NCBI GenBank assembly: GCA_902546375.1
Contig: CACCJO010000007.1
Span: 1-45,096, forward strand
From: an uncultured Pelagibacteraceae bacterium
Lineage (GTDB): Bacteria; Pseudomonadota; Alphaproteobacteria; Pelagibacterales; Pelagibacteraceae
Length of the DNA: 45,096 nt
Direction of reading: 5' to 3'
The first letter of the stretch is position 1. Each line of letters opens with the position of its first letter. A program made the translations under genes and the position numbers. Below are positions 43,278 to 45,096 of this stretch, piece after piece. The notes beneath the pieces were generated by a model. It ran no database searches. It saw nothing but the letters and a program-made list of their open reading frames with translations, and was not told where the DNA came from.

Positions 43278-44063
43278 ATGAGTTTAATGAAAGGCAAAAA
43301 GGGATTAATCATGGGTGTTGCTAATGAGAGATCTATTGCCTGGGGTATTTCTCAAAAACTAGCTGAAGCTGGAGCAGAGCTTGCATTTACCTACTTAGGA
43401 GATGCACTAAAAAAAAGAGTGATACCTTTAGCTGAAAAATTAAATTCAAAAATAACATTCAGTTGTGATGTTGAAAAAAAAGAGGAAATAGTAAAATTAT
43501 TTGAAAATATCAAATCCCAGTGGGGTGAAATTGATTTTGTAGTTCACGCTGTTGCATTTTCAGATAAATCAGAATTATCTGGTGAATATCTAAATACCAC
43601 AAGAGAAAATTTTTTAAGAAGCATGCTGATTTCATGCTTTTCATTTACTGAAGTTTCTAAAGAAGCCTCAAAAGTGATGAAAGAAGGTGGCAGTATGTTA
43701 ACTTTGACCTATGAATCTACCAAAGCAATACCCAATTATAATGTAATGGGAGTTTGTAAATCCGCTCTTGAGGCAAGCGTAAAGTATCTTGCACGAGATC
43801 TAGGTTCTAAAAATATAAGAGTAAATGCTATAAGTGCCGGGCCAATTAAAACATTAGCAGCATCAGCTATTGGTGATGCAAAATTCTTGTATAAATGGAA
43901 TGAAGACCATTCATTTTTAAAGAGAAATGTTGATATTCATGACGTAGGCAATTCGGCATTATATTTAATAAGTGACCTTGCAAATGGTGTCACTGGTGAA
44001 ATACATTATGTAGATGCTGGATATAACAAAGTGGGAATGCCTGATCCCAGAAATATTACTTAG
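43278..44063 (+). CDS. fabI: enoyl-ACP reductase (NADH)
   Basis: FabI of the short-chain dehydrogenase superfamily, 261 residues, which reduces trans-2-enoyl-ACP in the last step of each elongation cycle. The NADH-binding start GLIMGVANERSIAWGI is typical of FabI; catalytic Tyr154 and Lys161 form the Tyr-x6-Lys pair (YNVMGVCK), with Tyr145 in LTYEST. It ends the fabABI operon. No terminator is visible in the 4 nt before the convergent methyltransferase gene. Confidence 0.97.
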   Translation: MSLMKGKKGLIMGVANERSIAWGISQKLAEAGAELAFTYLGDALKKRVIPLAEKLNSKITFSCDVEKKEEIVKLFENIKSQWGEIDFVVHAVAFSDKSELSGEYLNTTRENFLRSMLISCFSFTEVSKEASKVMKEGGSMLTLTYESTKAIPNYNVMGVCKSALEASVKYLARDLGSKNIRVNAISAGPIKTLAASAIGDAKFLYKWNEDHSFLKRNVDIHDVGNSALYLISDLANGVTGEIHYVDAGYNKVGMPDPRNIT

Positions 44064-44067
44064 ATCA

Positions 44068-44748
44068 TCAACTGCTGAAAATATGACTAAAATGACCAGA
44101 CCACATTAGCTTATATTTTTTGTTTGTTAAAAATTTATAAATTTCATGCTTTTTTATTTTTTTTTGATTAGGCTTGAAATGATCTATCAATTCTACACAT
44201 ATTAATTTAGGTTTATATTTTTTAAAATCCAAACCCTTCAGGACATCCAAATCATTTCCTTCTGTATCAATATTTAAAAAATCTATTTCTTTTCTTTTAT
44301 ATTTAGTTTTATCTAAAATATTTGTTAGAGTTTTTACTTTTATTTTTTTTTTTTTGAATTTATTGGAAAAAATTTTTTTTGCATGACTTAATATTAATGT
44401 ATTAAGTGGAGATTTGTTTTTTTGATAATATAGCGTTTTTAAAGAGTTTTTATTTGCTACTCCTAAATTTATATTAATGTCGTCAGGTCTTAAAAAATTA
44501 AAATAGTCGATTGAAAGAGAACTAATATCTATGTTGATGCCTTTCCAATTTCTTTTATAAAGTAAATATGTATTATTTAATTCCAATGGATGGTATGCAC
44601 CAACGTCTACATATAAACCTGTTTTATTTTTGAAAAAATTATCAATGAAAAGATCTTCCCCATCCATTGAATAGGTCTTTTTTTTAATAAAAAATTTATT
44701 CTTAAAATAAATATTATGAAACATTCTAATTTTTTCATAAGTATTCAT
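44068..44748 (-). CDS. FkbM-family methyltransferase
   Basis: SAM-dependent methyltransferase, 226 residues, of the FkbM group that methylates sugars or natural products, often on surface polysaccharides. Seen: LYVDVGAYHPLELNNTYLLY (the SAM site with VDVGA), GINIDISSLSIDYF, and IDFLNIDTEGNDLDVLKGLD (the IDTEG motif). The A+T-rich Lys codons and C-terminal WSGHFSHIF are unremarkable. It lies between core genes fabI and pnp, 18 nt after pnp on the same strand. The acceptor is unknown; an accessory surface function is my inference. Confidence 0.87.
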   Translation of the reverse strand: MNTYEKIRMFHNIYFKNKFFIKKKTYSMDGEDLFIDNFFKNKTGLYVDVGAYHPLELNNTYLLYKRNWKGINIDISSLSIDYFNFLRPDDININLGVANKNSLKTLYYQKNKSPLNTLILSHAKKIFSNKFKKKKIKVKTLTNILDKTKYKRKEIDFLNIDTEGNDLDVLKGLDFKKYKPKLICVELIDHFKPNQKKIKKHEIYKFLTNKKYKLMWSGHFSHIFSS

Positions 44749-44766
44749 TTTATGGAAAATGTTTAA

Positions 44767-45096
44767 TTATTTAGTAGCTTGCTTCATTGAAAGCTTGACT
44801 TTACCACGATCAAAACCAATCACTTTTACTTTTACTTCATCTCCTTCTTTTACAACATCAGTTACTTTAGCTACTCTTTTATCGGCAAGTTCTGAGATAT
44901 GAACAAGTCCGTCCTGTTTTCCTAAAAAGTTTACAAATGCACCAAATTCCATAATTTTCATCACTTTACCTGAATAAATTTTATTCAATTCAGCTTTGGC
45001 TGTGATGTCTTTAATCATTTGCATAGCAATATTTCTAGCCTCTTCATCTGGTGCAGCAACTGTTACTACACCCTCATCATTAACATCAACTTTCGC
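44767..45096 (-). CDS. pnp: polynucleotide phosphorylase, 3' part (partial)
   Basis: Only the last 109 residues are in the window; the gene continues past the right edge. Visible are the end of the KH domain ([20 protein letters not shown]) and a full S1 RNA-binding domain ([20 protein letters not shown] to GKVKLSMKQ). This KH-S1 order at the C-terminus is that of PNPase, a 3'-5' phosphorolytic exoribonuclease of the degradosome. The stop is at 44767-44769, with the FkbM-type gene following. Confidence 0.93.
   Translation of the reverse strand, partial: AKVDVNDEGVVTVAAPDEEARNIAMQMIKDITAKAELNKIYSGKVMKIMEFGAFVNFLGKQDGLVHISELADKRVAKVTDVVKEGDEVKVKVIGFDRGKVKLSMKQATK

Noticed and set aside
1..45096. 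Mobile elements, prophage, CRISPR arrays or defence islands
   Set aside because: No transposase, integrase, cas gene, repeat-spacer pattern or composition shift seen; both tRNA genes lack adjacent integrase genes.

Overview
The window looks like a piece of chromosome from a streamlined marine alphaproteobacterium, most likely SAR11 (Pelagibacterales). The signs are very A+T-rich DNA with AT-biased codons, Lys/Ile/Asn-rich proteins, almost no intergenic space, many 1-nt (TAATG) and 4-nt (ATGA) gene overlaps, and alphaproteobacterial gene orders: rpsT-dnaA-dnaN, mutM | ubiE-ubiB-coaBC-dut, helicase-fdxA-carD, and irr | fabA-fabB-fabI. The taxon is inferred from these features, not from a database search. 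I see no insertion sequence, prophage, CRISPR array or defence island.

Layout. 1-813: tail of an unknown gene and an alpha/beta hydrolase. 806-6750: gltD-gltB (glutamate synthase), read leftward from a promoter region with two inverted repeats. 6934-8577: uppP and an EamA transporter, whose 3' ends overlap. 8586-12889: aceE-aceF (pyruvate dehydrogenase E1 and E2), with an unusual lipoyl domain at the N-terminus of E1. 12989-14951: a possible small ORF, a thiolase, tRNA-Arg(ACG), a possible one-helix membrane peptide and a PaaI-type thioesterase. 15126-19164: SUV3-like helicase, TerB-like protein, 7Fe ferredoxin and CarD regulator with a long Lys-rich N-terminus, closed by a strong bidirectional terminator. 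19225-19302: a 25-residue peptide made only of Lys, Arg, Ala, Pro and Met, with its own promoter, palindrome and Shine-Dalgarno. 19501-21290: acyl-CoA synthetase and tRNA-Leu(CAA).

21349-28448: YqaA-like protein, dsbB and coq7; leftward HNH nuclease and esterase; HIG1-domain protein; TlpA-like thioredoxin; then argH-lptM-lysA-plsC. 28445-31487: dnaN, dnaA and rpsT, all leftward, with palindromes and a DnaA-box match between rpsT and dnaA. 31535-37543: mutM, divergent from ubiE-ubiB-coaBC-dut-ThiF-like-SH3 protein. 37580-38714: zinc-ribbon protein, DUF2061 protein and an Asp/Asn beta-hydroxylase-like oxygenase. 38738-41469: katG and the Fur-superfamily regulator irr, both preceded by a shared 12-bp element that lies in Irr-box-like dyads. 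41564-44063: fabA-fabB-fabI. 44068-45096: FkbM-type methyltransferase and the 3' end of pnp.

Most of the content is core metabolism and information processing. The least ordinary parts are regulatory or small: the ultra-basic micropeptide locus, the Irr-type boxes that connect katG, irr and perhaps fabA, the paired dyads upstream of gltD, the lipoyl-E1 fusion, and the Lys-rich CarD extension.
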